Source: an uncultured Prevotella sp. (GTDB lineage Bacteria; Bacteroidota; Bacteroidia; Bacteroidales; Bacteroidaceae). Taken from it: a stretch of 32,586 nt of DNA. The notes beneath the pieces are model-generated. The model did no database searches, was not told the DNA's origin, and worked only from the letters and a program-made list of their open reading frames with translations. The stretch lies in the NCBI GenBank assembly GCA_905234355.1, contig CAJOHP010000002.1, forward strand, positions 1-32,586. The letters are read 5' to 3'. Below, one piece after another: positions 1 through 8,158 of this stretch. Every line of letters begins with the position of its first letter. Position 1 is the first letter of the stretch. The position numbers and the translations under genes are program-made.

Positions 1-99
1 GGACAATTCTTATCAATTCTTTTCATGGGTAAATTCTCTAATTCTCTAATTCTTGATAGACAAAGACTTTACTTCCTTTATGGGGGTGGGAAAGTTCAG

Positions 100-145
100 C
101 TATTAATTCCCGCCTTAAAATGTCAACCGCACAGCACGGAATCAG
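100..145. repeat. Diverged copy of the window's MITE-like repeat
   Basis: This segment contains CTATTAATTCCC, then ATGTCAAC, then GGAAT. It aligns in the opposite orientation with the left end of the element at 32263-32456, where the reverse strand reads ATGTCAACACAAACC followed by GTGGGAATTAATAG. The left flank (GGTGGG, about 85-90) can pair with CCCGCC. The match is imperfect and was aligned by eye, so membership in the same family is probable rather than certain. Confidence 0.4.
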
Positions 146-162
146 AAGAGTTGGATAAAAAG

Positions 163-196
163 ACCTGCCCCCTAAGCGATGGCGTAGGGGGCAGGT
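163..196. terminator. 12-bp perfect hairpin downstream of the BI-1 gene
   Basis: ACCTGCCCCCTA (163-174) pairs perfectly with TAGGGGGCAGGT (185-196) around a 10-base loop. It lies 59 bases past the stop codon of the minus-strand BI-1 gene and has no T-tract on either side. It may be a terminator or 3'-end stabiliser. The rest of 1-254 shows only AT-rich short repeats (AATTCTCT) and no convincing gene. Confidence 0.5.
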
Positions 197-254
197 GGAG
201 TGTGTAGTATTTACGCGTTGACGCTCTCGTAAGGCATAAAACGACATCGTATGC

Positions 255-1007
255 TTACTCTCTGCGTCCGAAGATGCGCAGCAGATAGAGGAAGAGGTTG
301 ACGAAGTCAAGATAGAGGGACAGTGCTCCAAGCAGTGCCACCTTCTGTGCGGCCTCTCCTGCGTCGGGTGCTTGGATGAGCATCTCCTTGATTTTCTGCG
401 AGTCGTATGCGGTAAGTCCCACGAACACGAGGACGCCGAGATAATTGAGTATCATGGTGAGTCCATCGCTCTTGAGGAAGATGTTGACCAACGTAGCAAT
501 GATTATGCCGATGAGGGCCATGAGGAGAATCTTTCCAATGGAGGTCAGATCAGTCTTGGTGAAATATCCGTAGGCCGCCATTGCAGCGAATGTACCTGCA
601 GTGATAAGGAAGACAGACACGATGCTGGCAGAGGAATAGACCAAGAAGATGCTGGACAGTGTAGCTCCGTTGACGACGGAGTAGAGCACAAACATGAGTG
701 TAGCGGCCGTGAGCGACAGCTTATCGATGGCCCATGACAGTGCGACGACGAGAGCGAGTTCGCCTATGAGCATGCCGAAGAGCACCGGCGGATTGCCATA
801 GATGAGTGCGAGCACCGCAGGGCTCGTAGCGACATAATAAGCCGTTAGTGCAGTGATGAGCAGTGCGAGCGTCATCCAAAGATAGACTTTCCGCATGAGT
901 AGAGGAAAGGCCATGGATGCCTGCACCTCATAGTCATAGCTGCTGGCCCCCCTCCGCTCGAAGTCGACTCCAGCCGGCTGATAGTTTCTGATTTCTTTTT
1001 GTTCCAT
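255..1007 (-). CDS. Bax inhibitor-1 / YccA family membrane protein
   Basis: The 250-residue protein has a short charged N-terminal tail (about residues 1-35) followed by seven closely packed hydrophobic segments, the arrangement of the BI-1/YccA/TMBIM family. The region from about 190 reads YDSQKIKEM and then a final hydrophobic stretch with YLDFVNLF, both typical of the family signature. Family members are inner-membrane proteins linked to proton-sensitive calcium leak or to FtsH-mediated quality control; which role applies here cannot be read from sequence. The ATG at 1007 lies about 39 bases after a TATCTTTG -7 box, so it is probably a single-gene transcript. The neighbouring XRE gene is on the same strand but separated by about 105 bases. 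Confidence 0.93.
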   Translation of the reverse strand: MEQKEIRNYQPAGVDFERRGASSYDYEVQASMAFPLLMRKVYLWMTLALLITALTAYYVATSPAVLALIYGNPPVLFGMLIGELALVVALSWAIDKLSLTAATLMFVLYSVVNGATLSSIFLVYSSASIVSVFLITAGTFAAMAAYGYFTKTDLTSIGKILLMALIGIIIATLVNIFLKSDGLTMILNYLGVLVFVGLTAYDSQKIKEMLIQAPDAGEAAQKVALLGALSLYLDFVNLFLYLLRIFGRRE

Positions 1008-1045
1008 ACTTTAGCAGAATTAGTAAAACAATTTGAATACGGCGG

Positions 1046-1053
1046 CAAAGATA
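1046..1053 (-). promoter_or_regulatory. Bacteroidota -7 box for the BI-1 gene
   Basis: The minus strand reads TATCTTTG, matching the TAnnTTTG consensus, 39 bases upstream of the BI-1 ATG. No good TTTG -33 box lies at the usual distance. Confidence 0.6.
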
Positions 1054-1112
1054 CGAAAAAAGAAACAAACGTGTGCTTAAGATGGAAAAAATTAACTGCT
1101 GTGAATAATTTT

Positions 1113-1328
1113 TCACTTTTTCCCTCCAGGGAAGATTTCTTGAGATATCTCAGCGAAGAAATCGTGTTTAAGTATGGCCGACAACTGCGCGAGCAGCCTG
1201 ACGTTCATATCATCGCGTTTGAAGATGTCGTAGACATTGGTTCGCTCACATGGTATCTGTTCAGACAGCCACTTAGCCGTGTGACCCTGTCTGAAGAGCA
1301 CCTCTTTTACTCGTTCTCCTATTTTCAT
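1113..1328 (-). CDS. Small XRE-like helix-turn-helix protein
   Basis: The 71-residue protein begins MKIGERVKEVLFRQG and continues with a helix-turn-helix pattern: TAKWLSEQIPCERTNVYDIF (about residues 17-36) as the two central helices, then DDMNVRLLAQLSAILKHDFF as the following helices. The whole protein is one DNA-binding domain with a short charged tail, so it is probably a dimeric transcriptional regulator. It has its own TAATTTTG/TTTG promoter and faces away from lutABC across 412 bases, so a role in controlling lut genes is possible but not shown. Similar one-domain XRE proteins are common in Bacteroidales. Confidence 0.8.
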   Translation of the reverse strand: MKIGERVKEVLFRQGHTAKWLSEQIPCERTNVYDIFKRDDMNVRLLAQLSAILKHDFFAEISQEIFPGGKK

Positions 1329-1379
1329 TTGTCAATTGTTTTAGATGGGATGATGAAATATCCCGGTTTAAGTTTTGTG

Positions 1380-1410
1380 CAAAATTACGCAAAAAACATG
1401 ACACAGCAAA
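1380..1410 (-). promoter_or_regulatory. Promoter of the small XRE gene
   Basis: On the minus strand TTTG (1410-1407) and TAATTTTG (1387-1380) are separated by 19 bases, close to the Bacteroidota -33/-7 arrangement. The XRE ATG follows 52 bases downstream. Confidence 0.6.
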
Positions 1411-1530
1411 ATGAGGAAACAGCGCAAAGTGAATATCAGGGCATTTGTGCGCCCCAAGCGGACAAAAATGCAGACAAGAGGGATTTTTTTGACGCGTCCA
1501 GCATCCAACAACAGTCAAGGCGTGCTCTAT

Positions 1531-1613
1531 AGGTGGGTTCTATTAATTCCCACGGTTTCTGTTGGCATAGATGGGGTATTAATTCTGCCGAAGCAAATGA
1601 CCAGGCCGCACCT
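1531..1613. repeat. Internally deleted copy of the MITE-like repeat
   Basis: The first 18 bases, AGGTGGGTTCTATTAATT, are identical to the left terminal repeat of the element at 32263-32456, and the next ~34 bases differ at only three positions. The 3' part (TCTGCCGAAGC, then CACCTTAATAAAATAT) matches the right arm of that element (TCTGCCAAAGC, then CACCTTTAAATAATAT) imperfectly. The central hairpin of about 110 bases is absent. It sits in the gap between the XRE gene and lutA; the rest of 1414-1660 shows no gene. Confidence 0.6.
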
Positions 1614-1665
1614 TAATAAAATATAAAAAAGCTGCGTGACGTGCCATTATATCGTAAGAAAACAC

Positions 1666-1673
1666 TATCTTTG
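1666..1673 (+). promoter_or_regulatory. -7 box for lutABC
   Basis: TATCTTTG matches the TAnnTTTG consensus and lies 67 bases upstream of the lutA ATG. It is the only good candidate in the gap; the -33 box is poor, which would fit a promoter that needs an activator. Confidence 0.6.
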
Positions 1674-1740
1674 CAATTAGCCCTTGGAGCACGGATGTCA
1701 TTGTATCCCCACGAGCAACAACTCTAAAACAACGCAAAAG

Positions 1741-2478
1741 ATGAAAATAGGACTATTTATTCCCTGCTATGTAGATGCTGTTTACCCCGAAGTGGGAGTA
1801 TCTGCCTACAAGCTGCTCAGACACTTCGGCTTGGACGTGAGCTACCCTGTGGCTCAGACGTGCTGCGGCCAGCCGATGGCCAATGCCGGTTTTCAGCGTC
1901 TGTCGGAGCCACTGATAGAGAAGTTCGACCGTCTGTTCAGCGCCTACGACTATGTGGTGGCTCCCTCAGCCTCTTGTGCCGCCTTTGTGCGTGTGAATCA
2001 TCCTGAGATTATGAAGGGCAAGCACGAGTGCGTGGCGTCGAGGAAGACAATGGACCTAGTGGAGTTTCTGCACGACGTGCTTTCGATAGACCGTCTGCCA
2101 GGTCATTTCGCCCACAAAGTGAGTCTGCACAACTCGTGCCACGGCGTGAGGGAATTGGGTCTGTCATCAGCTTCGGAGCTCCAGATACCGTCTTACAACA
2201 AGATAAAGGATCTGCTTCAGCTGAAGGCAGGTATCGAGGTGGTGGAACCCGAGCGCCGCGACGAGTGCTGCGGCTTTGGGGGCATGTTTGCTGTGGAAGA
2301 GACCGCTGTGTCGTGCCGCATGGGCAAGGACAAGGTGTCACGCCATATAGCCACGGGCGCAGAGTATGTGACTGGCCCCGACTCCTCTTGCCTGATGCAT
2401 ATGGCCGGCGTGGCTAAGCGTGAGGGCATGAACATCAAGTTTGTGCACGTGGCAGAGGTGCTGGCTGCAGGTGTGTGA
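1741..2478 (+). CDS. lutA: L-lactate utilisation Fe-S protein LutA (LldE)
   Basis: The 245-residue protein consists of two cysteine-rich CCG domains. The first ends with QTCCGQPMANAG near residue 40 and the second with ECCGFGGMF near residue 175; each CCG motif helps ligate an iron-sulfur cluster. LutA is one of three subunits of the LutABC complex that oxidises L-lactate to pyruvate in the cytoplasm. The ATG at 1741 is chosen because MKIGLFIPCYVDAVYP is the usual N-terminus; an upstream TTG at 1684 would add 19 unusual residues. It is first of three genes on the same strand with lutB and lutC directly downstream. Related heterodisulfide-reductase-like CCG proteins exist, but the LutABC gene order makes this call firm. 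Confidence 0.93.
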   Translation: MKIGLFIPCYVDAVYPEVGVSAYKLLRHFGLDVSYPVAQTCCGQPMANAGFQRLSEPLIEKFDRLFSAYDYVVAPSASCAAFVRVNHPEIMKGKHECVASRKTMDLVEFLHDVLSIDRLPGHFAHKVSLHNSCHGVRELGLSSASELQIPSYNKIKDLLQLKAGIEVVEPERRDECCGFGGMFAVEETAVSCRMGKDKVSRHIATGAEYVTGPDSSCLMHMAGVAKREGMNIKFVHVAEVLAAGV

Positions 2479-2522
2479 AATCGAAGACAACCGACAACAA
2501 GAAAGCCATCAGAGAGAGAAGA

Positions 2523-3938
2523 ATGAGCACGAAACACGCAGACCGGAGCAAGGAATATCTCCGCAATCCAGAGAAGATAAGCCGTCACGACCAGACCTTC
2601 TGGGGCGTGCGGGAGAAGCGCGACAGGATGGCGCAGGAACTGCCCGAATGGGAGGCCCTTCGCGAGCTGGCCAGCCAGATAAAGCGCCACACCGTAACCC
2701 ATCTTGCCGACTACTTAGACGAGTTTTCCACCCGTCTGGAGGAGCGTGGTGTAGTGGTGCACTGGGCCCGAGACGCTCAAGAGTTCAACGAAATAGTGTT
2801 CGGCATCCTGGAGACACACAAGGTGCAGAAGCTGGTGAAGTCGAAGTCGATGCTGACTGAGGAGTGCGAGATGAACCCCTACCTCGAGTCACGCGGCATA
2901 GATGTGGTGGAGACCGACCTAGGCGAGCGCATCATCCAGCTGCTGGGTCAGAAGCCGAGCCACATCGTGATGCCCGCCATCCATCTGACGCGCGACGAAG
3001 TGGGAGCGCTGTTTGAGCGACTCGGCATCTCTCGGGAGGCAGGCAACCACGACCCAAGCTACCTTACTCGTTGCGCGCGCTATCATCTGCGCGATGAGTT
3101 TATGACAGCCGATGCAGGGATGACAGGCTGCAACTTCGGTGTGGCTCAGACAGGCGACGTGGTGGTATGCACCAACGAAGGCAACGCCGACATGTCGACG
3201 TCGATGCCCAAGTTGCACATCGTGGCGATGGGCATAGAGAAGATTGTGCCCGACTACGCCAGCCTGTCTGTGATGCACCGTCTGCTGGCCCGTTGCGGCA
3301 CAGGCCAGCCCACGACAACGTTTACCTCCCATTTTGAGAAGGCTCGCCCTGGCGGAGAGATGCACGTGGTGCTGGTGGACAACGGGCGCAGCGAGATGCT
3401 CAGCAACGAGGAGCACTGGCAGACGCTGAAGTGCCTGCGCTGCGGTGCGTGCATGAACACATGTCCCGTGTACCGAAGGAGCACCGGCTACAGCTACAGC
3501 TACTTCATTCCCGGCCCGATAGGCATCAATCTGGGCATGCTGAAGTCTCCCGAGGCTCACCACGGCAACGTGTCGGCCTGCACACTGTGCCTGTCATGTT
3601 CCAACGTCTGCCCGGCCAAGGTGGACCTTGGCGAGCAGATCTACCGCTGGCGACAGCAGTTGGAAGCACTTGGCTATGAAAGCAGCGAGAAGAAGTGGAT
3701 GTCGCGGGGGATGAGTGGTCTCTTTGGAAACACGGCAGTCTACCAGACTGCGCTTAAGTGCGCGCCCATACTGAACAGCATGCCTCGCTGGCTCCTATAC
3801 AACAAGATGAACGCATGGGGTGAGGGTCACGAGATGATGACCTTCCCCAAGAAGTCGTTCCACGCCATGTGGAAGGACGGCGATATAGAGGACCTAACAA
3901 AAGAAACGCCCGCAAAGGGCGAGGAGAACAAGCGATGA
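2523..3938 (+). CDS. lutB: L-lactate utilisation Fe-S protein LutB (LldF)
   Basis: The 471-residue protein begins MSTKHADRSKEYLRN, a usual LutB start. The N-terminal two thirds form the LUD domain (EFNEIVFGILETH..., with TGCNFGVAQTGDVVVCTNEGN near residue 205). Two ferredoxin-type cluster motifs follow: CLRCGACMNTCPVY near residue 305 and CTLCLSCSNVCPAKVDL near residue 357. This subunit links the LutC-like LUD fold to the clusters of LutA. A GTG at 2475 overlapping the lutA stop would add 16 lysine- and arginine-rich residues; the ATG at 2523, preceded by AGAGAGAAG, is preferred. The end overlaps lutC by four bases (ATGA). Confidence 0.93.
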   Translation: MSTKHADRSKEYLRNPEKISRHDQTFWGVREKRDRMAQELPEWEALRELASQIKRHTVTHLADYLDEFSTRLEERGVVVHWARDAQEFNEIVFGILETHKVQKLVKSKSMLTEECEMNPYLESRGIDVVETDLGERIIQLLGQKPSHIVMPAIHLTRDEVGALFERLGISREAGNHDPSYLTRCARYHLRDEFMTADAGMTGCNFGVAQTGDVVVCTNEGNADMSTSMPKLHIVAMGIEKIVPDYASLSVMHRLLARCGTGQPTTTFTSHFEKARPGGEMHVVLVDNGRSEMLSNEEHWQTLKCLRCGACMNTCPVYRRSTGYSYSYFIPGPIGINLGMLKSPEAHHGNVSACTLCLSCSNVCPAKVDLGEQIYRWRQQLEALGYESSEKKWMSRGMSGLFGNTAVYQTALKCAPILNSMPRWLLYNKMNAWGEGHEMMTFPKKSFHAMWKDGDIEDLTKETPAKGEENKR

Positions 3939-4513
3939 AGAAAGAAGAACTACTGAAGACGCTGCGTCAGAACACCCGGCAGCAGTATGACCTGCCTCAG
4001 CTGGGCATAGCCGCCATCAGGTATGCCGACGTGGTGGGTCAGTTTGTAAAGACGAGCGAGGCCGTGGGCGGGCGGGTGAAGCGCATCAGCAAGAGCGACG
4101 ATGTAAGTGCCGTGGTGCGCCGTCTCTATCCAGATGCCCAGGAGATAGCGAGCTCCATGCCACAGTTAAGCATAGCCACCAAGAACCCCGACACAGTAGG
4201 CGAGGCCCGCGAGCTGAACGGCACCGACGTGGCTGTGCTGCAAGGCGAGGTGGGCGTGGCCGAGAACGGTTGCGTATGGGTGCCTCAGACGATGAAGGAG
4301 AAGGCGGTGATGTTTATCTCGGAAGAACTGGTGATAGTACTGGATGCCGACCGCATCGTGTCGAACATGCATGAGGGGTATGAACGTATGAGCGTGCCTG
4401 AGCTGGGCTATGGTTGCTGGATCAGCGGTCCGTCGAAGACGGCCGACATCGAGCAGGCTCTGGTGATGGGGGCTCAGGCCGCAAGAGGGGTGACCGTGCT
4501 GGTGAGGGAGTAA
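3935..4513 (+). CDS. lutC: L-lactate utilisation protein LutC (LldG), LUD domain
   Basis: The 192-residue protein is a single LUD domain, with the family stretch of a conserved aspartate and glycines (LNGTDVAVLQGEVGVAENGC, about residues 90-109) and SGPSKTADIEQALVMGAQ near residue 170, where LutC proteins carry the conserved SxTADIE motif. It is the third subunit of the lactate-oxidising complex. The ATG at 3935 overlaps the lutB TGA, indicating translational coupling; an in-frame upstream extension inside lutB is therefore rejected. After the stop the operon runs into a tandem hairpin repeat. Confidence 0.92.
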   Translation: MKKEELLKTLRQNTRQQYDLPQLGIAAIRYADVVGQFVKTSEAVGGRVKRISKSDDVSAVVRRLYPDAQEIASSMPQLSIATKNPDTVGEARELNGTDVAVLQGEVGVAENGCVWVPQTMKEKAVMFISEELVIVLDADRIVSNMHEGYERMSVPELGYGCWISGPSKTADIEQALVMGAQAARGVTVLVRE

Positions 4514-4519
4514 GGAGGT

Positions 4520-4599
4520 GCTGCGCTGGTAGCGCAGCCTACTGGACGGACAGAGAAGGCATGTTGCGCTGGTAGCGCAGCCTACTGGACGGACAGAGA
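4520..4599. repeat. Two tandem 35-bp hairpin repeats at a convergent junction
   Basis: A 35-base unit occurs at 4522-4556 and again, identical, at 4565-4599. Each carries TGCGC-TGGTA-GCGCA as a hairpin. With flanking bases the stem reaches 7 bp: GCTGCGC with GCGCAGC in copy one, GTTGCGC with GCGCAGC (one G-T pair) in copy two. The repeats fill the gap between the convergent lutC and GNAT genes, and there is no T-tract. They probably end both transcripts or protect their 3' ends. Confidence 0.75.
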
Positions 4600-4615
4600 G
4601 CGAGCACCCTTCCGG

Positions 4616-5554
4616 CTACAGGGACCACTCATAGGTGTCGTAGCAAACGGTGCGCCCCCCATAGCCCTCCTTGTGAGCAATGAGTCCCTCGTTGAGGATG
4701 CGTCCGCCCTCTTCGTTGGACGTGCCGAAGTCGAGATAGGTGCAGTGGGGAAAATCGTGATACATGACCTGCTCGTAGATAGCCTCCATGGCTCCGCAGT
4801 GCTTACCCTCATCGTTGGTGGAACTGTACTGCCCGTGTAGCACATGTCCCATGACATAGAAGGTGATGCCGCCCACGATTTGCTGCCCGATGTAGGCATT
4901 GTACTGCACAATCTCTTTTTGGAATCGCGACTTGAGCAGCAGCATCTCCTCAATGGTGTGCACGGGTTTGGCAGCAAAGCGCTGCTCGAGGTTTTCCTCG
5001 AGCAAAGGCCAGAATGCAGCCAGGCTGTCGTCGGCACGGACTGTGACGCCGCTGTCGTGTGCCAGTCTGAGCCTGCGGCGATGGTCCTTTCGCCAAGGCA
5101 GGTTGCTTCGCAAGAAGATGACGGTGCCCGACATACGCCGTTCCAATCGTGGATGGCACTGCCAGAACATAGCATAGAGGTCTTCCTCAGCCGGCAGTCG
5201 ATGATAGACCCAAGGCACGGGTTTATAGACCACAGAAGCAAAGCCTTCGGAGCGGAGATAGTCGTTGAGCTGGGCAAAAAGCGCCACCACGTCGGCTGTC
5301 GTCACGTCGTTGTTCATGACCAGTCCGCCGTAGGTCAGTCCGAGGTGTGTGCAGAACCGGTCAGCGTCGCGATGGGCAGGCATGACAGCAAAGAGGCTGT
5401 TGCCCTTGTAGAAGAGCAGCGAGTGGTCGTGGAAGCGGTCGGCATGATAGTCCATATAGCCGCGCTTGAAGAGGAAAGTGGCATTGCGGGCTGTATCGAC
5501 ATATCGGTCCCATACGGTCAGCAGCTCAGGTGTATATCGTCTTATCTGGAACAT
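4616..5554 (-). CDS. GNAT/FemAB-like N-acyltransferase
   Basis: The 312-residue soluble protein resembles the FemAB-like GNAT proteins found in polysaccharide and sugar-nucleotide clusters. The N-terminal half contains LFAVMPAHRDADRFCTHLGLTYGG; the C-terminal half holds the acyl-CoA-binding-type stretch GGITFYVMGHVLHGQYSSTNDEGKHCGAMEAIYEQVM and LDFGTSNEEGGRILNEGL, close to the pattern of two-lobed GNAT enzymes. It is last in the minus-strand cluster and its start overlaps the 3' end of the FdtA-like gene by 13 bases. A role in N-acylating an amino-sugar nucleotide or lipid-linked sugar is inferred from context; the acyl donor and acceptor are unknown. Confidence 0.75.
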   Translation of the reverse strand: MFQIRRYTPELLTVWDRYVDTARNATFLFKRGYMDYHADRFHDHSLLFYKGNSLFAVMPAHRDADRFCTHLGLTYGGLVMNNDVTTADVVALFAQLNDYLRSEGFASVVYKPVPWVYHRLPAEEDLYAMFWQCHPRLERRMSGTVIFLRSNLPWRKDHRRRLRLAHDSGVTVRADDSLAAFWPLLEENLEQRFAAKPVHTIEEMLLLKSRFQKEIVQYNAYIGQQIVGGITFYVMGHVLHGQYSSTNDEGKHCGAMEAIYEQVMYHDFPHCTYLDFGTSNEEGGRILNEGLIAHKEGYGGRTVCYDTYEWSL

Positions 5555-5958
5555 TGCACACTTTTGATAAACTCGTCGTAGTCATACCAATAGTCGCTCT
5601 CGTCGAAGGGGTCGCTGGCAAGGACGAGACAGACGGCCCCACTGGAGAAGTCGTCGAGCGTGCGCCAGACGGCCGTCTCGACGAGTAGTCCCTGGTAGGG
5701 ATGGTTCAGATGGAAGGTCTCCCGTGTGCCCCTCCCGTTGTCGAGGGTGACGCTGAACGAGCCGCTTACGGCGATGATGAACTCGCGGCAGTGCTTATGG
5801 GCGTGCCCTCCCCTACTCTCGCCCGCAGGCACGTCGTAGGTCCAGTAGACACGCGACACCTTGAAAGGCACATGTCTGAACTCCTCGGCCACAGTGAGGT
5901 TGCCCCTGGGGTCGACGAGCTTTGGCAGATTGATGATTCTTCCTTCGTTTGTATTCAT
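5542..5958 (-). CDS. FdtA/QdtA-like sugar 3,4-ketoisomerase (WxcM-like cupin)
   Basis: The 138-residue protein is a single cupin. RGGHAHKHCREFI (about residues 49-61) supplies the HxH pair, H52 and H54, that corresponds to the two catalytic histidines of FdtA-type isomerases. WRTLDDFSSGAVCLVLAS and DPFDESDYWYDYDEF are also typical family segments. These enzymes move the keto group of dTDP-4-keto-6-deoxyglucose from C4 to C3 ahead of transamination. The dehydratase making that substrate, rmlB, is four genes upstream in the same cluster. The ATG at 5958 is chosen because MNTNEGRIINLPKLVDPRG is the natural N-terminus. No adjacent FdtB-type aminotransferase is present, so the final sugar is unknown. 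Confidence 0.85.
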   Translation of the reverse strand: MNTNEGRIINLPKLVDPRGNLTVAEEFRHVPFKVSRVYWTYDVPAGESRGGHAHKHCREFIIAVSGSFSVTLDNGRGTRETFHLNHPYQGLLVETAVWRTLDDFSSGAVCLVLASDPFDESDYWYDYDEFIKSVQCSR

Positions 5959-5980
5959 AGTCAATATTTTTTTCGATGCA

Positions 5981-6949
5981 CTAAATGGCCTGCTTACTGC
6001 ATAGCCTGTCCACATGCCTGAGCAGGAACCTGTCTATGCCCCAACTGACCGTGAGCACCACGGCAAGGCAAACAGCCAGTGCAACGGTATAATGTAGCGT
6101 GGGCAATCGCCGCAGCACAGCCGAGACGACCATGGGATGGAGCAGGAACACGGGCATACTGAGTGCTCCGAGCATCTGCATGGGCCTTGAGCCCAGCATT
6201 CGCGAGAGCCAGCCTCGCTCGTGAGCAAAGACAAAGATGAGGGGTATGAGTGCCACCCAGAAGAGTGGCGCATTTCGCCACTTGGCGTCGGCATGCGGAT
6301 AAGCCAGGATGGCAGCTACGAGGAGGGCGACGACGAGCAGCTCGGCCCATGGCGGCGGAGCAGGGCACCGTCGGCTCCGGAAGAGCCGGGCCAGCATGAT
6401 GCCCATAAAGAAGTCGGCCGAACGCACTATCGGGCTGACATAGAGCACATCGGTCACCCTGTCGTAAGGCACCACAGCATAAGCCACGGTGCACAGTGCC
6501 AAGACGAGGGCCAGCAGTGTCAGCGAGGCATGCCGGTAGAGCCAAGGGAACGCCATGTAGCAGAAGAGCATGCAGGAGAGAAACCACGACACGGCATTGC
6601 AGGAGAAGTAGACCTCGCGCAGTGGCACCCAGCTCTGCAAGAGCAGTGCATTGAGCACGACGGGCCACCCTATGGCAGCATGGCTAAGCAGCAGAAAAGC
6701 CAGCAGCGTGAGCCAGTGCAGCGGGAGCACCTTCAGCAGTCGGCGCCGCATGAAGGAGCCGAAGTCGAAAGTGCCCTGTTCTATCTTCGGTCCGTAGCCC
6801 AGCGTCAGTACAAAGCCGCTGAGCAGGAAGAAGAAAGCCACGCCACAATCGCCTCCGGCATCGAAGGGCATCAGCCCGCCGTAGGAGAAATGTGACATGA
6901 AGATCATCATCACGAAGACGAATCGCAGAGACTGCAACGTCGAGATCAT
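5981..6949 (-). CDS. Acyltransferase 3 family membrane protein (OafA/WecH type)
   Basis: The 322-residue protein is almost entirely hydrophobic, with about ten membrane segments. The N-terminus reads SLRFVFVMMIFMSHF with R9 and H20, followed by GGDCGVAFFFLLSGFVLTLGY, the hallmark start of acyltransferase-3 proteins, in which the early histidine is the likely catalytic base. Such proteins O-acetylate cell-surface or secreted glycans from the membrane. It lies 9 bases downstream of purT and 22 bases upstream of the FdtA-like gene, so cotranscription is likely. The acceptor glycan is not known. No SGNH domain is fused to it. Confidence 0.9.
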   Translation of the reverse strand: MISTLQSLRFVFVMMIFMSHFSYGGLMPFDAGGDCGVAFFFLLSGFVLTLGYGPKIEQGTFDFGSFMRRRLLKVLPLHWLTLLAFLLLSHAAIGWPVVLNALLLQSWVPLREVYFSCNAVSWFLSCMLFCYMAFPWLYRHASLTLLALVLALCTVAYAVVPYDRVTDVLYVSPIVRSADFFMGIMLARLFRSRRCPAPPPWAELLVVALLVAAILAYPHADAKWRNAPLFWVALIPLIFVFAHERGWLSRMLGSRPMQMLGALSMPVFLLHPMVVSAVLRRLPTLHYTVALAVCLAVVLTVSWGIDRFLLRHVDRLCSKQAI

Positions 6950-6958
6950 CGTAGCGCC

Positions 6959-8158
6959 TTACTTTTTCATATACGGGTCGGTGCCGAGCACCGTGGCGGC
7001 AAGACGCTTTGCCTTGTCGCGCAGGGGGGTAGTGTCGGCATCGGCATCGCCATAGCAGAGCACGACACCCATGCGGCGCCCCTTGTGTGCCTCGGGCTTG
7101 CCGAATATGCGTATGCGTGTGCGGTCTTCCTTCAGCGCCTCCTCCAGATTGTAGGGCAGCAACGAGCGGTCGAGCGGCGTATTGGCCTCGACGGGCGAGA
7201 GGATGACGGCCGATGCTCCTGCATGCTCGAGGTGAATGCCTGCAATAGGCAGTCCGAGCACAGCGCGCAGATGGAGTTCAAACTCAGAGAGATTGGTGGT
7301 ATGCCCCAATGTGACCATACCAGTGTCGTGCGGACGTGGCGACAGTTCGCTGAAGATGACCTCCCCTTGCTTCGTGAGGAAGAACTCCACGCCCCAGATG
7401 CCAGCGCCGGTGAGTGCGCGTGTCACCTTGTCGGCCATGGTCTGTGCCGTGTGGAGCGCCTCGTCGCTAATCTTGTAGGGCTGCCACGACTCACGGTAGT
7501 CGCCTCCCTTCTGCACATGTCCGATGGGCGGACAGAAGAGCGTGGGCCATCCGTGCTGCTGCGTGACGGTGAGCAGGGTGAACTCAGACTCAAAATCGAT
7601 GAACTCCTCGATGATGACCTCCTTCACGTCACCTCGGGAGCCCTCCATGGCCTCGCTGTATGCCTGTTCCAGCTCATCATCGTTGTGCACATAGCTCTGA
7701 CCGTGACCTGAGGACGACATCAGGGGCTTGACGACACAGGGGAATCCAATCTCGTCGGCAGCCCTGCGGAACTCGTCGAACGTCTTGGCGTAGAAATACC
7801 GTGCCGTGCGCAGTCCGAGCTCCTTGGAGGCGAGATCGCGTATGGCACGGCGGTTCATGGTGTAGTTGACGGCACGTGCCGACGGCACGACCTGTATGCC
7901 CTCCTCTTCAAACTGGAAGAGCCGCTCAGTGCGGATGGCCTCTATCTCGGGCACGATGATGTCGGGCTTATGCTTGCGCACGACAGCCTCGAGGGCATCG
8001 CCGTCGAGCATGTTAAACACTTCGCGCTCATCGGCCACCTGCATGGCAGGGGCATTGTCGTATCGGTCGCAAGCGATGACATATTGGCCGGCACGCATGG
8101 CGGCAATGACAAACTCCTTGCCCAGTTCACCTGAGCCTAATAAAAGTATCTTCTTCAT
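6959..8158 (-). CDS. purT: Formate-dependent GAR transformylase PurT
   Basis: The 399-residue ATP-grasp enzyme makes formyl-glycinamide ribonucleotide from GAR, formate and ATP in purine synthesis, without folate. It begins [20 protein letters not shown], the N-terminal PurT nucleotide-binding motif, and has ATP-grasp segments [16 protein letters not shown] (about residue 150) and [28 protein letters not shown] (about 265-292) where the conserved glutamates and arginine bind Mg-ATP. Length matches the family (about 390-400). The ATG at 8158 overlaps the TGA of the upstream membrane-protein gene; an in-frame TTG at 8164 is the alternative. Its place inside a sugar-modification cluster is unusual. 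Confidence 0.96.
   Translation of the reverse strand: MKKILLLGSGELGKEFVIAAMRAGQYVIACDRYDNAPAMQVADEREVFNMLDGDALEAVVRKHKPDIIVPEIEAIRTERLFQFEEEGIQVVPSARAVNYTMNRRAIRDLASKELGLRTARYFYAKTFDEFRRAADEIGFPCVVKPLMSSSGHGQSYVHNDDELEQAYSEAMEGSRGDVKEVIIEEFIDFESEFTLLTVTQQHGWPTLFCPPIGHVQKGGDYRESWQPYKISDEALHTAQTMADKVTRALTGAGIWGVEFFLTKQGEVIFSELSPRPHDTGMVTLGHTTNLSEFELHLRAVLGLPIAGIHLEHAGASAVILSPVEANTPLDRSLLPYNLEEALKEDRTRIRIFGKPEAHKGRRMGVVLCYGDADADTTPLRDKAKRLAATVLGTDPYMKK

Noticed and set aside
25-207. 60-residue frame at the left edge
   Set aside because: It covers the repeat and hairpin; composition is not gene-like and there is no promoter.
1411-1626. 71-residue plus-strand frame
   Set aside because: It crosses the XRE promoter and the repeat element and has no recognisable domain; low complexity start.
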